64,000 nt of DNA from Sulfitobacter sp. D7. Its GTDB lineage: Bacteria; Pseudomonadota; Alphaproteobacteria; Rhodobacterales; Rhodobacteraceae. Under the pieces are notes generated by a model. The model did no database searches, was not told the origin of the DNA, and was given only the letters and a program-made list of their open reading frames with translations. A program made the translations under genes and the position numbers. The stretch covers positions 2,666,001 through 2,730,000 of the forward strand of contig NZ_CP020694.1 in the NCBI RefSeq assembly GCF_003611275.1, given 5' to 3'. This document shows, piece after piece, positions 18,242 through 26,870 of this stretch. How positions within the stretch are numbered: the first letter of the stretch is position 1; every line of letters begins with the position of its first letter.

Positions 18242-19503
18242 CAGGCGGCGCGTCTGCTGTGAAGCTCGTCGAGCGTTGGTGCGCTGTCGACCGGGCCGTA
18301 GAGGGCCAACGCCGCCGGAGCTTGGGTCGCCATGCGCTCGGCGAAATCGCGCACATCGCCGGTGGTGACGGCGTCGATCTGGGCCACGGTCTCTTCGAGG
18401 GGCGGAACGCGGTCCCAGATTTGGATGAGGCGGGCCAGACGTTCGGCGCGGTTCGAGGGGCTTTCCAGCCCCATGAGCAGTCCGGCTTTCATCTGGGCGC
18501 GGGCGCGGGCGACTTCGGCGGGGGACATGTCAGAGGCCGCGCGCTTCATCTCGTCAATGGTGATGTTTGCCAGTTCGGGCAATTGCTCGGCGCTGGTGCC
18601 GGCGTAAATCGTGGTCATCCCGGTGTCGGCATAGGCGCCTGCTTGGGCAAAGATCGTGTAGCAGAGGCCGCGGTTTTCGCGGATCTCTTGAAACAGGCGC
18701 GAAGACATGCCGCCGCCCAAGGCAGAGGCGTAGATTTGGGCGATGTAGATGTCATCCGAGCGGTAGCCGGGGCTTTCAAAGCCGAGGGCGAAATGGGCCT
18801 GCTCAAGCTGCTTGACCTGCCGGAACTCGCCCCCGCCGAAACGGGCGCTGTCGATCTGGTAGAGCTTTTTCGAGGGCATGTCGCCAAAGAGGCTTTCGGC
18901 CAGTTTTACGATCTTGTCGTGGTCCACGGCACCGGCAGCCGAGAGGATCATCTGCTCGGGGCCGTAGTGGTCCGCGATGAAGCGTTGCAGATCGTCGCGC
19001 GAGAAGGCCGAGACTCGTTCGGACGGGCCGAGGATGGTGCGGCCGATGGGTTGATCTGGATAGGCCTGCTCTTGGAGCCAGTCGAAGATCACATCGTCGG
19101 GCGTGTCGAGGGCTTGGCCGATCTCTTGCAGGATCACGCCGCGTTCGACTTCAACCTCAGAAGGGTCCAGCACCGGGTTGCGCAGGATATCGGCGATCAC
19201 GTCGAGGCCGAGCGCCACGTCGTTTTCCAGCACTCGGGCGTAATAGGCGGTGACTTCGCGCGAGGTATAGGCGTTGATATAGCCGCCCACGTCTTCGATC
19301 GCTTCGGCGATTTGCAGCGACGAACGGGTGGCGGTGCCCTTGAAGGCCATGTGTTCAAGGAAATGCGCGATGCCGTTTTGTTGAGGCGTTTCGTGTCGTG
19401 CGCCTGCGTTCACCCAGACGCCGATGGCGGAGGAGGCGAGCCCCTCCATATGTTCGGTGACGATCCGGAAGCCGTTGGGCAATGTGGTCTGTTGGAGGCT
19501 CAC
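18241..19503 (-). CDS. M16 family zinc metallopeptidase (processing-peptidase-like)
   Basis: A 420-residue insulinase-family peptidase with the inverted zinc motif HFLEH (His47, Glu50, His51) and a downstream EVEVERGVILQEIG helix supplying the third ligand. Length and motif resemble the catalytic subunit of mitochondrial processing peptidase and its bacterial counterparts; no signal peptide is seen. The start codon is GTG (19501-19503), overlapping the thrC stop in a GTGA, so it is translationally coupled to thrC. Natural substrates are unknown. Confidence 0.9.
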   Translation of the reverse strand: MSLQQTTLPNGFRIVTEHMEGLASSAIGVWVNAGARHETPQQNGIAHFLEHMAFKGTATRSSLQIAEAIEDVGGYINAYTSREVTAYYARVLENDVALGLDVIADILRNPVLDPSEVEVERGVILQEIGQALDTPDDVIFDWLQEQAYPDQPIGRTILGPSERVSAFSRDDLQRFIADHYGPEQMILSAAGAVDHDKIVKLAESLFGDMPSKKLYQIDSARFGGGEFRQVKQLEQAHFALGFESPGYRSDDIYIAQIYASALGGGMSSRLFQEIRENRGLCYTIFAQAGAYADTGMTTIYAGTSAEQLPELANITIDEMKRAASDMSPAEVARARAQMKAGLLMGLESPSNRAERLARLIQIWDRVPPLEETVAQIDAVTTGDVRDFAERMATQAPAALALYGPVDSAPTLDELHSRRAA

Positions 19504-20888
19504 GCGGGGAGGTTTCCTTTGATATGCGCTTTCAGCGCGTCGAGGTCATTGGGCAGCCGGGTGAAACGTTCTTCCCGGTCGAAAAGGTCCGCCATGCGCG
19601 GCGGCAGGGGCGGGCGAATGCCGGTGGCGGCTTCCACCGCGTCGGGGAATTTGGCCGGATGCGCGGTGGCCAGCGTGACCATCGGGGTGGCCGGATCGCG
19701 CAGCTCATCTGCGACTTTCACGCCAACGGCGGAATGTGGGCAGAGCAGCTCGCCCGTGGTGCGGCGGCGGTCGGTGATGGTGGCACTGGTTTCTTCTTCC
19801 GAGGCGCGGCCCGAGCGGTAGGTGTCTTGCAGCGCCTGCATGGCGCCTTGGGAGACATCGAAACCGCCCTGCCCCAATTCGTCCATCAGTTGCGCCACGG
19901 CACCGGCGTCGCGGTCGTATGCATCAAAAAGGGCGCGTTCGAAATTGGACGAGACCTGGATGTCCATCGAGGGGCTGATTGACGGGGTTACGCCGCCTTT
20001 GTGGTAGCCTTGGCCTGAGAGACAGCGGTGCAGGATGTCGTTTTGGTTGGTGGCGACGACCAGATCGGCAATGGGCAGGCCCATGCGTTTGGCGATGTAG
20101 CCAGCAAAGATGTCACCGAAGTTGCCGGTGGGCACGGTGAAGCTGATTTCGCGGCCCGGTGCGCCGAGGCTGGTAGCGGCTGTGAAGTAGTAAACCACCT
20201 GCGCCAGCACCCTGCCCCAGTTGATCGAGTTCACCCCTGCCAGCCGCACGGAATCGCGGAAGTCAAAATCGTTGAACATGTCTTTCAGGCGCGCTTGGCA
20301 GTCGTCGAAATCGCCATCGATGGCCAGCGCGTGGACGTTGGACTCCGCTGGCGTGGTCATCTGGCGGCGCTGCACGTCAGACACCCGACCATGCGGGTAG
20401 AGGATGAAAACATCGACGTTATCAAGCCCCTTGAAGGCTTCGATCGCGGCCGAGCCGGTGTCGCCCGAGGTCGCGCCGACGATGGTCACCCGCTCGCCCT
20501 TGCGACCCAGAGCGGCCTGAAACATCTGGCCGATCAACTGCATGGCGAAGTCTTTGAACGCCAATGTCGGGCCGTGGAAGAGTTCCAGCAGGAAGTGGTT
20601 CGGAGCCAGTTGCACCAGGGGTGCGCGGGCGGTGTGGCCGAAACCCTCGTAGGCGCGGGCGATGATGGCGCGGAATTCGTCGTCGGTAAACGTGTCGCCG
20701 ATGAAGGGGCGCATAACCGTAAAGGCGACCTCTTCGTAGCTTTGGCCCTGCATGGCGTTGATTTGCTCAGGCGTAAGCGTCGGGATGGTTTCGGGCACAT
20801 AGAGCCCGCCGTCACGGGCAAGGCCGGTCAGCATCGCTTCTTCGAAGGACAGGACAGGGGCGGTGCCACGGGTAGAGATATAGCGCAT
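19500..20888 (-). CDS. thrC: threonine synthase
   Basis: A PLP enzyme converting O-phosphohomoserine to threonine. The 462-residue protein begins MRYISTRG, the usual start of this class, and has the PLP lysine in GPTLAFKDFAMQ (Lys112), the phosphate-binding GATSGDTGSAAIEAF and the GNFGDIFAGY loop. It belongs to the longer class found in proteobacteria and yeast. It follows the SURF1 gene with a 4-base gap and overlaps the M16 peptidase gene, a linkage typical of Rhodobacterales. There is no biochemical link to cytochrome oxidase. Confidence 0.96.
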   Translation of the reverse strand: MRYISTRGTAPVLSFEEAMLTGLARDGGLYVPETIPTLTPEQINAMQGQSYEEVAFTVMRPFIGDTFTDDEFRAIIARAYEGFGHTARAPLVQLAPNHFLLELFHGPTLAFKDFAMQLIGQMFQAALGRKGERVTIVGATSGDTGSAAIEAFKGLDNVDVFILYPHGRVSDVQRRQMTTPAESNVHALAIDGDFDDCQARLKDMFNDFDFRDSVRLAGVNSINWGRVLAQVVYYFTAATSLGAPGREISFTVPTGNFGDIFAGYIAKRMGLPIADLVVATNQNDILHRCLSGQGYHKGGVTPSISPSMDIQVSSNFERALFDAYDRDAGAVAQLMDELGQGGFDVSQGAMQALQDTYRSGRASEEETSATITDRRRTTGELLCPHSAVGVKVADELRDPATPMVTLATAHPAKFPDAVEAATGIRPPLPPRMADLFDREERFTRLPNDLDALKAHIKGNLPA

Positions 20889-20892
20889 AGGG

Positions 20893-21579
20893 TCAGTCGA
20901 CTTTCGGCGTTGCAGGGGCGCGGCGGCGGCGCAGGAAAAGAACGGTCATCGCCAGCCAGATGGCGGCGAGGGAAAACCAGGTGATCGCATATTGCAAGTG
21001 ATCGTTGGGGATACGGGCGGTATCCACGGGCAGCGGCGTGATCTTGGGGTCCGGCCCGCTGCCGTCGCGGACCACGACGAGGAGCGGCTCGGTGTTGAGC
21101 GTGTCAGCCATGACCTCCACATCCCGGGCGAACCAGATGTTGCTTTCGGTGTCGGCTTCGGGCGTGAAACTGTCGACCTCTTGGGGCCATTGCAAGTTGC
21201 CGGTCAGGGTGGCGCTGCCCGCGGGGGCGATGGCGTCTTTGTTCGCTGTGGCGGTAAAGCCGAGGTCGACGAGGATGCGGCGGCTATCCTCCAAGGTCAT
21301 GGGCGCGATGACACGGTAGCCTGCGCCTTTCTGCTTCTGGCTGACCAGCACATGCAGCGCCTCGGCCCCGATCTCTCCGCTGACCGTGACGGGCAGATAG
21401 GCGTCGGCTTGTGGGTCAGGATCGCGGGGCAAGGCCACCGGAGCGGCGGTGATCCGGGCGTTGATATCGGCGATGATCGCCTCTTTCCATGCCAGCCGCT
21501 GCACCTGCCAGGCCCCGAGTGCGACGAGGATGGCTGCCCCGCCAAGGCCGACGATGATGAAGAACAGGCTGCGCCGCAT
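20893..21579 (-). CDS. SURF1 family cytochrome oxidase biogenesis protein
   Basis: A 228-residue inner-membrane protein with a transmembrane helix at each end (about 8-25 and 200-217) and a periplasmic loop between, the SURF1 topology. Family signs are ALGAWQVQRLAWKEAII near the N-terminus and PNDHLQYAITWFSLA before the second helix. SURF1 helps insert heme a into subunit I of aa3 oxidase. It follows ctaE after a hairpin and precedes thrC by four bases, so it bridges the oxidase cluster and the threonine genes. Confidence 0.92.
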   Translation of the reverse strand: MRRSLFFIIVGLGGAAILVALGAWQVQRLAWKEAIIADINARITAAPVALPRDPDPQADAYLPVTVSGEIGAEALHVLVSQKQKGAGYRVIAPMTLEDSRRILVDLGFTATANKDAIAPAGSATLTGNLQWPQEVDSFTPEADTESNIWFARDVEVMADTLNTEPLLVVVRDGSGPDPKITPLPVDTARIPNDHLQYAITWFSLAAIWLAMTVLFLRRRRAPATPKVD

Positions 21580-21602
21580 TCGAATCTCTCTGGCTGAAAC
21601 GA

Positions 21603-21632
21603 CAAACGCGCGAAGAGGGCTTCGCGCGTTTG
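21603..21632 (-). terminator. hairpin between ctaE and the SURF1 gene
   Basis: A perfect 13-bp stem, CAAACGCGCGAAG with CTTCGCGCGTTTG, and a 4-base loop. The U-run is weak on both strands, so it may be a partial terminator or an mRNA-stabilising hairpin that lowers SURF1/thrC expression relative to ctaE. Confidence 0.6.
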
Positions 21633-21674
21633 GGTTTTACGGGTGTGGGGCGCGGATGCAACCCCGCCTTATGT

Positions 21675-22481
21675 TTAGGGCTGGCCCCACATGTAGACGG
21701 CAAAGAAGAGGAACAGCCAGACCACGTCAACGAAGTGCCAGTACCACGCCGCCGCCTCGAAGCCGACGTGGCGTTCGGGGGTGAAGTGGCCGCGCATGGC
21801 GCGCAGCAGGCAGACGAAGAGGAAGATCGTGCCGATCACAACGTGGAAGCCGTGGAAGCCGGTCGCCATGAAGAAGCTGGAGAAATACATATCGCCGCCG
21901 AAGGTCCAATCGTCATGGACCAGCAGTTCGTAGTATTCGTAAGCCTGCAACGCGGTGAAGAGCACGCCGAGGATCACGGCGATGGTCAGGCCCGAGATCA
22001 GGTCCTTGCGGTTGTTCTCATGCGCCAGCGCGTGGTGGGCCCATGTCACGGCACAGCCCGACAGCAGCAGCACCAGCGTGTTGATCAGCGGCAGGTGAAA
22101 GGCGTCAACCGCGTGGATTTCGGGCTGGACGTACTCTGAGCCGACATACTCATACATCGGGTAAAGGGCCTGTTTGAAGAAGGACCAGAACCACGCGACG
22201 AAGAACATGACTTCGGACATGATGAACAGGATGAAGCCATAGCGCAGGCCGATCCGCACCACACCGGTGTGATCGCCCACTTCGCTTTCAGAGACCACTT
22301 CGGACCACCATGCGAACATGACGTAAAGTGTGGCGACCAGCCCGCCCAAGAAGACGAAGGGCGTCATTCCGTGCATCCACAGGACGGCGCCCGCCAGCAT
22401 GGCAAATCCGCCTACCGACCCCAAAAGCGGCCAGGTCGAGGGGGGGAGAATATGGTAGTCGTGGTTTTTTGCATGGGCCAT
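21675..22481 (-). CDS. ctaE: cytochrome c oxidase subunit III
   Basis: Subunit III of aa3-type oxidase, 268 residues with seven predicted membrane helices. It starts [22 protein letters not shown], typical of alphaproteobacterial and mitochondrial CoxIII. It has the conserved [15 protein letters not shown], the membrane Glu in [14 protein letters not shown], and the C-terminal [14 protein letters not shown] and [14 protein letters not shown] motifs. The gene follows ctaG by 35 bases. Subunit I is not in this window, as is usual for this group. Confidence 0.96.
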   Translation of the reverse strand: MAHAKNHDYHILPPSTWPLLGSVGGFAMLAGAVLWMHGMTPFVFLGGLVATLYVMFAWWSEVVSESEVGDHTGVVRIGLRYGFILFIMSEVMFFVAWFWSFFKQALYPMYEYVGSEYVQPEIHAVDAFHLPLINTLVLLLSGCAVTWAHHALAHENNRKDLISGLTIAVILGVLFTALQAYEYYELLVHDDWTFGGDMYFSSFFMATGFHGFHVVIGTIFLFVCLLRAMRGHFTPERHVGFEAAAWYWHFVDVVWLFLFFAVYMWGQP

Positions 22482-22516
22482 GGTTGCGGGTCCCTCACCT
22501 TTGTTTAATCAGGTCG

Positions 22517-23092
22517 TTAATTCGTTGATGTGGCGCTGTCCTGATCGAGGGCGGCATAGCCCTCGGGCAGGTCAATTTCGTAGAATGTATAGGACAGAGT
22601 GATGGTATGTACAAACTTCCCATCGCGGTCTTCGACCATTTCCGGATCGACGAAGAAGCTTACCGGCATCTGCACGCGCTCGCCCGGTGCCAGCACCTGT
22701 TCGGTAAAGCAAAAGCAGTCGATCTTTTCGAAAAACGGCCCGGCGGTATAGGGGGTCACGTTGTAGCTGGCCTGCCCCGCGACGGCGTGGTCGGTGGGGT
22801 TATAGGCTTCGTAGAAGGCCAGTCCGGTCTCGCCGATCCGCACTTCCATTTCACGCACCACGGGTTTGAACTCCCACGGCATGCCATCGTTGAGCGAGCC
22901 GTCAAAGCGGACCTTGACGGTCTGGTCGAGCACATCCGCGCTGCCTTCCGATACCTGCCCCGGCGTCCCGCCGAAGCCTGTCACGCGGCAGAACCAATCG
23001 TAGAAAGGGACAGATGCCCAAGCCAAACCGCCCATCAGCACCACGACACTCACGGTTTGCATCACTGTTTTCTGAGGACCGGAAAGCGCCAT
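22517..23092 (-). CDS. ctaG: cytochrome c oxidase assembly protein CtaG/Cox11
   Basis: A copper chaperone that delivers copper to the CuB site of subunit I. The 191-residue protein has one N-terminal membrane helix (about 10-28) and a periplasmic beta domain carrying the CFCF copper motif (Cys126, Cys128) with another conserved Cys at 35. Its ATG overlaps the stop of the upstream 55-residue membrane protein gene by one base, so both are translationally coupled. It is the standard partner of ctaC-ctaB in Paracoccus-type oxidase operons. Confidence 0.95.
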   Translation of the reverse strand: MALSGPQKTVMQTVSVVVLMGGLAWASVPFYDWFCRVTGFGGTPGQVSEGSADVLDQTVKVRFDGSLNDGMPWEFKPVVREMEVRIGETGLAFYEAYNPTDHAVAGQASYNVTPYTAGPFFEKIDCFCFTEQVLAPGERVQMPVSFFVDPEMVEDRDGKFVHTITLSYTFYEIDLPEGYAALDQDSATSTN

Positions 23093-23259
23093 TACTGGGT
23101 CACCTCACGCTGATTGGCCGGCAGTTCAAAATCCGTTTGCGTGATCTTGACGTAGGTCAGCGCCATGATCAGCACCACGAAGGCACCCAGCATCAGGCCC
23201 ACGCCGATGTTGCGGCCCCGGCGGCGTTCGTGAAGCTCGTGTTCTGGTCGGATGCCCAT
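23092..23259 (-). CDS. short single-pass membrane protein of the cta operon
   Basis: A 55-residue reading frame starting [21 protein letters not shown] basic N-terminus precedes one membrane helix (about 18-37) and a periplasmic tail of about 18 residues. It fits exactly between ctaB and ctaG, sharing one base with each (TAATG at both junctions), which is strong evidence that it is translated. A small frame in this position is known in Paracoccus and Rhodobacter oxidase operons and is sometimes called CoxF. I cannot assign a function; a role in oxidase assembly is inferred from context. Confidence 0.85.
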   Translation of the reverse strand: MGIRPEHELHERRRGRNIGVGLMLGAFVVLIMALTYVKITQTDFELPANQREVTQ

Positions 23260-24194
23260 TACCAGCCCCCCAATCCAAAGGTGCGCAGGGCCGCTTCGCC
23301 CAGAATCGCCCCGAAGTGCAAAAAGAGATAGGCCAGCGACAGGCGGAAGAACTTGCGCTCTTCGGCATAATCGTCCCCCTCAGCCATAACCTCGTCCCGC
23401 TTCCAGATGCGGTAAGCGCCCAGCAGGAAGGCGGCGTTCAAGATCAGCGCCACGGCGAAGTAGAAGATGCCACCGATGGCGGTGAAGGCTGTGCCAATGG
23501 CCAACGCGGCCAGCAGAACCGTGTAGACGAGGATATGCAGTCGCGTCGCCAGGCGGCCGTGGGTCACGGTCAGCATGGGCACTTTGGCATCGTCGTAGTC
23601 AGAGCGCATGAAGAGCGCCAGCGCCCAGAAATGCGGCGGGGTCCACATGAAGATCAGTGCGAACATCAACCATGCCTCGACCGAGAAGCTGCCCGTGGCG
23701 GCGACCCAGCCGATCACCGGCGGGAAGGCCCCGGCGGCACCGCCGATGACAATGTTCTGCGGCGTCAAACGCTTGAGCCACATGGTGTAGAACACGGCGT
23801 AGAACAGGATGGTAAAGAGCAGCATCCCCCCCGCCAGAAGGTTGGTCGCCAGACCCAGCATCATCACCGACAGACCCGACAGCGCCACACCGAGGGTCAG
23901 CGCCTCTCCGGGTTGGACCCGGCCCGAGGGGATCGGACGCCCGCGCGTGCGGCGCATCACCGCGTCGATATCGGCATCCCACCACATGTTGAGCGCGCCC
24001 GAGGCGCCGCCGCCGATGGCAATGAACAAGATCGCGCAAAAGCCGATGACGGGATTGACCGAGACCGGTGCGGCCAACAGCCCCACGAAGGCCGTGAAGA
24101 CGACAAGCGACATGACGCGGGGTTTCAGCAGGGCGAAGTAATCCCCCAGCTGCGCGTCGTATTCACGTGTTGGCGTATTGGTGATGTCAGTCAT
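23259..24194 (-). CDS. ctaB: protoheme IX farnesyltransferase (heme O synthase)
   Basis: Adds a farnesyl group to heme B to make heme O, the precursor of heme A. The 311-residue UbiA-type membrane protein has the prenyl-diphosphate motif [19 protein letters not shown] and a second aspartate-rich loop with [12 protein letters not shown]. It has about nine helices. I choose the ATG at 24194 ([20 protein letters not shown]) over an upstream codon at 24218. It lies 60 bases downstream of ctaC across a hairpin and overlaps the small membrane protein gene by one base. Confidence 0.95.
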   Translation of the reverse strand: MTDITNTPTREYDAQLGDYFALLKPRVMSLVVFTAFVGLLAAPVSVNPVIGFCAILFIAIGGGASGALNMWWDADIDAVMRRTRGRPIPSGRVQPGEALTLGVALSGLSVMMLGLATNLLAGGMLLFTILFYAVFYTMWLKRLTPQNIVIGGAAGAFPPVIGWVAATGSFSVEAWLMFALIFMWTPPHFWALALFMRSDYDDAKVPMLTVTHGRLATRLHILVYTVLLAALAIGTAFTAIGGIFYFAVALILNAAFLLGAYRIWKRDEVMAEGDDYAEERKFFRLSLAYLFLHFGAILGEAALRTFGLGGW

Positions 24195-24215
24195 CCCGAA
24201 CCTTCCAAGGGTAAA

Positions 24216-24246
24216 CACGGGGCACGGGCCTGCGCCCTGCCCCGTG
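24216..24246 (-). terminator. hairpin between ctaC and ctaB
   Basis: CACGGGGCA (24216-24224) pairs with TGCCCCGTG (24238-24246), with an inner GGGC/GCCC extension. On the minus strand it is followed by TTTACCC, a weak U-run. It may attenuate transcription so that ctaC mRNA exceeds that of the assembly genes. Confidence 0.6.
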
Positions 24247-24254
24247 GCACTGGC

Positions 24255-25172
24255 TTACTTAGAGGCGACGGTCAGCGGCTGTTCGATGCCAGCATATTCC
24301 GCCTTGGCGTTGCCGAGCCATTCCGCATAGGCCTCTTCCGAGACGACTTTGACGGTGATCGGCATATAGGCGTGGGCCTGACCGCAAAGCTCGGAACACT
24401 GACCGAAGTAGACGCCTTCCTGTTCGGCGGTGAACCACAGTTCCGCCAAACGGCCCGGCACGCCGTCCTGTTTCACGCCGAAAGCGGGGATGGTCCAAGA
24501 GTGGATCACGTCGCTTGCCGTAACCTGCACCACGATGGTCTTGCCCACGGGGATCACCACCGATGTGTCGGTGGCCAGCAGGAAGTCTTCGCGGGCATAG
24601 CCTTCGTCTTCGAGCTTGGCGACCATCGCGTCGTTCAACACGAAGGGGGTCACATCTTCGTCGCCGTCACCCAGCGTGGCAGGAGCACCGATCATGTAGC
24701 TGTCAAAGGCAATCTCTTCGTCGACATATTCATAGGTCCAGTACCACTGGTTGCCGATGGCCTTGATGGTGATGTCGGCTTCGGGGATTTCCTGCTGGCG
24801 GAACAGGATCGGCAGCGAATAGGCACCGATCAGCACAAGGACCAGAATCGGCAGGATCGTCCAAGCGATCTCAATCGGGGTGTGGTGCGTGAAGGACGAG
24901 GGGTTCGGGTTCCGCTTCTTGTTGTAACGGATCATGACCCAGATGATCAGACCGGTCACGAAAATGGTGATCAGCGTGATGATCACGAGAATCAGGTAAT
25001 CCAGATCGTGAATATCCTGCGCCACCCGCGTCACAGCGGGTTGAAAGCCTGTCTCGCCGTCAACAGGTCTGCCGATGACATCAAGCCCGTCAATGCGCAG
25101 GCTGTCCTGTGCCAATGCAGGCAGGGCGGCAAGGCTGGTCAAAAGACCGGAAAGGGGGAGTAGATGTTTCAT
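24255..25172 (-). CDS. ctaC: cytochrome c oxidase subunit II
   Basis: Subunit II accepts electrons from cytochrome c through the CuA centre. The 305-residue precursor has a signal peptide (about 1-21), two membrane helices and a periplasmic cupredoxin domain with the CuA motif CSELCGQAHAYM. The aromatic GNQWYWTYEY patch is the electron entry region. The ATG at 25172 places the signal peptide correctly; in-frame codons to 25220 are not needed. It is the first gene of the ctaC-ctaB-small ORF-ctaG-ctaE-SURF1 series and has a good promoter about 90 bases upstream. Confidence 0.96.
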   Translation of the reverse strand: MKHLLPLSGLLTSLAALPALAQDSLRIDGLDVIGRPVDGETGFQPAVTRVAQDIHDLDYLILVIITLITIFVTGLIIWVMIRYNKKRNPNPSSFTHHTPIEIAWTILPILVLVLIGAYSLPILFRQQEIPEADITIKAIGNQWYWTYEYVDEEIAFDSYMIGAPATLGDGDEDVTPFVLNDAMVAKLEDEGYAREDFLLATDTSVVIPVGKTIVVQVTASDVIHSWTIPAFGVKQDGVPGRLAELWFTAEQEGVYFGQCSELCGQAHAYMPITVKVVSEEAYAEWLGNAKAEYAGIEQPLTVASK

Positions 25173-25264
25173 ATGTCGTCCTGATCTTGTGACCATTAAG
25201 AAGCCGATAAGGCACCCCAAACCGCTGCTGCGACCCGGTGCCGTTGTAATCCTGGATGCTTACA

Positions 25265-25293
25265 ATCATATTCTGCCTACAAGATAAAGTCAC
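25265..25293 (-). promoter_or_regulatory. sigma70-type promoter for ctaC
   Basis: On the minus strand GTGACT (25293-25288), a 17-base spacer and TATGAT (25270-25265). The -10 box matches 5 of 6 consensus bases and the -35 box 4 of 6. Transcription would start near 25258, leaving a leader of about 85 bases before ctaC. Confidence 0.6.
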
Positions 25294-25352
25294 ATGCTTG
25301 CGTCATAGAGCCGCGCGAGACAGTTTTGTGACAGCAAGCAAGGATACCCCCA

Positions 25353-26774
25353 ATGAGCCGCGCGCATTTCACCCCCTTCGAGGCCGATCTGGACCGAGAA
25401 ACCGCTCTGAGCGTGCTGCGCGAGGCCGTGGCCGGTGCCGATGACGGGGAATTGTTCCTCGAACGCCGCCGCTCAGAGGCGCTGGTGTTCGACGACGGAC
25501 GCCTCAAAACCGCCAGCTACGATGCCGCCGAGGGCTTTGGCCTGCGCGCCGTGCGCGGTGAGGTTGCAGGCTACGCCCATTCCACCGAACTCAGCGAGGC
25601 GTCCCTGCGCCGCGCGGCGGAGACGGCGCGGCTGGCGGTGGGCGATGGCGGCGGCACGTGGGCCGATGCCCCGCAGGCCAGCAACAAGCGGTTTTATACG
25701 GACGAAGACCCGATCGCGGGCCATGCCTTTCCGGTCAAGGTCGATACCCTGCGCGAGATCGACGCCTATGCCCGCAGCCTCGATTCCCGCGTGGTGCAGG
25801 TGAGTGCGACAATCGCGGCCAGCATTCAGGAGGTCGAGATCCTCCGCCCTGAGGGGCATTCAGTGCGCGACGTGCGCCCGATGACACGGGTCAATGTCTC
25901 GGTCATCGTGGAGCAAGACGGTCGCCGCGAAAGTGGCGGTGTCGGCGGCGGCGGGCGGATTGGGCTTGATGGCATGCTCGCGCCCGACGACTGGCAGGCC
26001 AAGGTCCGCGAAGCCCTGCGCATCGCCTGCGTGAACCTAGAGGCCGTCCCTGCTCCGGCGGGCGTGATGGACGTGGTGCTTGGCCCCGGCTGGCCCGGCA
26101 TCCTGCTGCACGAAGCCATCGGACACGGGCTTGAGGGCGATTTTAACCGCAAGGGCTCCAGCGCCTTTGCCGGGCTGATGGGCCAACAGATCGCGGCAAA
26201 GGGCGTGACCGTGCTGGACGATGGCACGATCCCCGACCGGCGCGGCTCGATCTCGGTCGATGACGAGGGCACCCCCTCGGTGCGCAATGTGTTGATCGAG
26301 GATGGCGTGCTGGTGGGCTATATGCAGGACCGTCAGAACGGGCGGCTGATGGGCGGAGCCTCAACCGGGAACGGACGGCGGCAATCCTATGCCCATATCC
26401 CGATGCCGCGCATGACCAACACCTATATGCTAGGCGGCGATGCGGCACCGGAGGACATCGTGGCCGACCTCAAAGATGGGATTTATGCCATCGGATTTGG
26501 CGGCGGTCAGGTCGATATCACCAACGGCAAGTTCGTATTTTCCTGCACCGAGGCCTACCGCGTGCAAAACGGCAAGATCGGCGCGCCGGTCAAAGGAGCC
26601 ACGCTGATCGGCGACGGGGCCACGGCGCTGCAGCAGATCCGCGCCATTGGCAATGACCCGACGCTGGACCCCGGAATGGGCAACTGCGGCAAGCAGGGCC
26701 AATGGGTGCCGGTTGGCGTGGGCCAGCCGACCCTGATGATCGGCGGGCTGACCGTGGGCGGGGCCGCGACCTGA
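25353..26774 (+). CDS. tldD: metalloprotease TldD
   Basis: The catalytic subunit of the TldD/TldE protease, which degrades unfolded peptides and matures some peptide antibiotics. The 473-residue protein carries the zinc motif HEAIGHGLEGD (His253, Glu254, His258). It also has DDEGTPSVRNVLIEDGVLVGYM and the C-terminal PTLDPGMGNCGKQGQWVPVGVGQP, all conserved in TldD. It is divergent from ctaC across 180 bases. The partner TldE/PmbA is not in the window. Confidence 0.96.
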   Translation: MSRAHFTPFEADLDRETALSVLREAVAGADDGELFLERRRSEALVFDDGRLKTASYDAAEGFGLRAVRGEVAGYAHSTELSEASLRRAAETARLAVGDGGGTWADAPQASNKRFYTDEDPIAGHAFPVKVDTLREIDAYARSLDSRVVQVSATIAASIQEVEILRPEGHSVRDVRPMTRVNVSVIVEQDGRRESGGVGGGGRIGLDGMLAPDDWQAKVREALRIACVNLEAVPAPAGVMDVVLGPGWPGILLHEAIGHGLEGDFNRKGSSAFAGLMGQQIAAKGVTVLDDGTIPDRRGSISVDDEGTPSVRNVLIEDGVLVGYMQDRQNGRLMGGASTGNGRRQSYAHIPMPRMTNTYMLGGDAAPEDIVADLKDGIYAIGFGGGQVDITNGKFVFSCTEAYRVQNGKIGAPVKGATLIGDGATALQQIRAIGNDPTLDPGMGNCGKQGQWVPVGVGQPTLMIGGLTVGGAAT

Positions 26775-26870
26775 CGACACGTCTGAGTTGAATCGAATGG
26801 GTTGGAGAAAATTCATAGGTTGTTAAGCACTAAATCCTATACCTGATTCTGCAACGGACGGAGCTTCGGG

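Noticed and set aside
18106-19821. 571-codon open frame on the plus strand
   Set aside because: It is antisense to the M16 peptidase and the end of thrC, both with intact catalytic motifs; it shows no domain of its own.
22505-22520. TTAA repeated with an 8-base spacer between ctaG and ctaE
   Set aside because: The spacing differs from the CtrA consensus of seven, and one half lies at the ctaG stop; not called as a site.
23316-25163. 615-codon open frame on the plus strand
   Set aside because: It runs antisense across ctaB and ctaC, rich in His, Gln and Arg, with no ribosome site or domain; it is a shadow frame.
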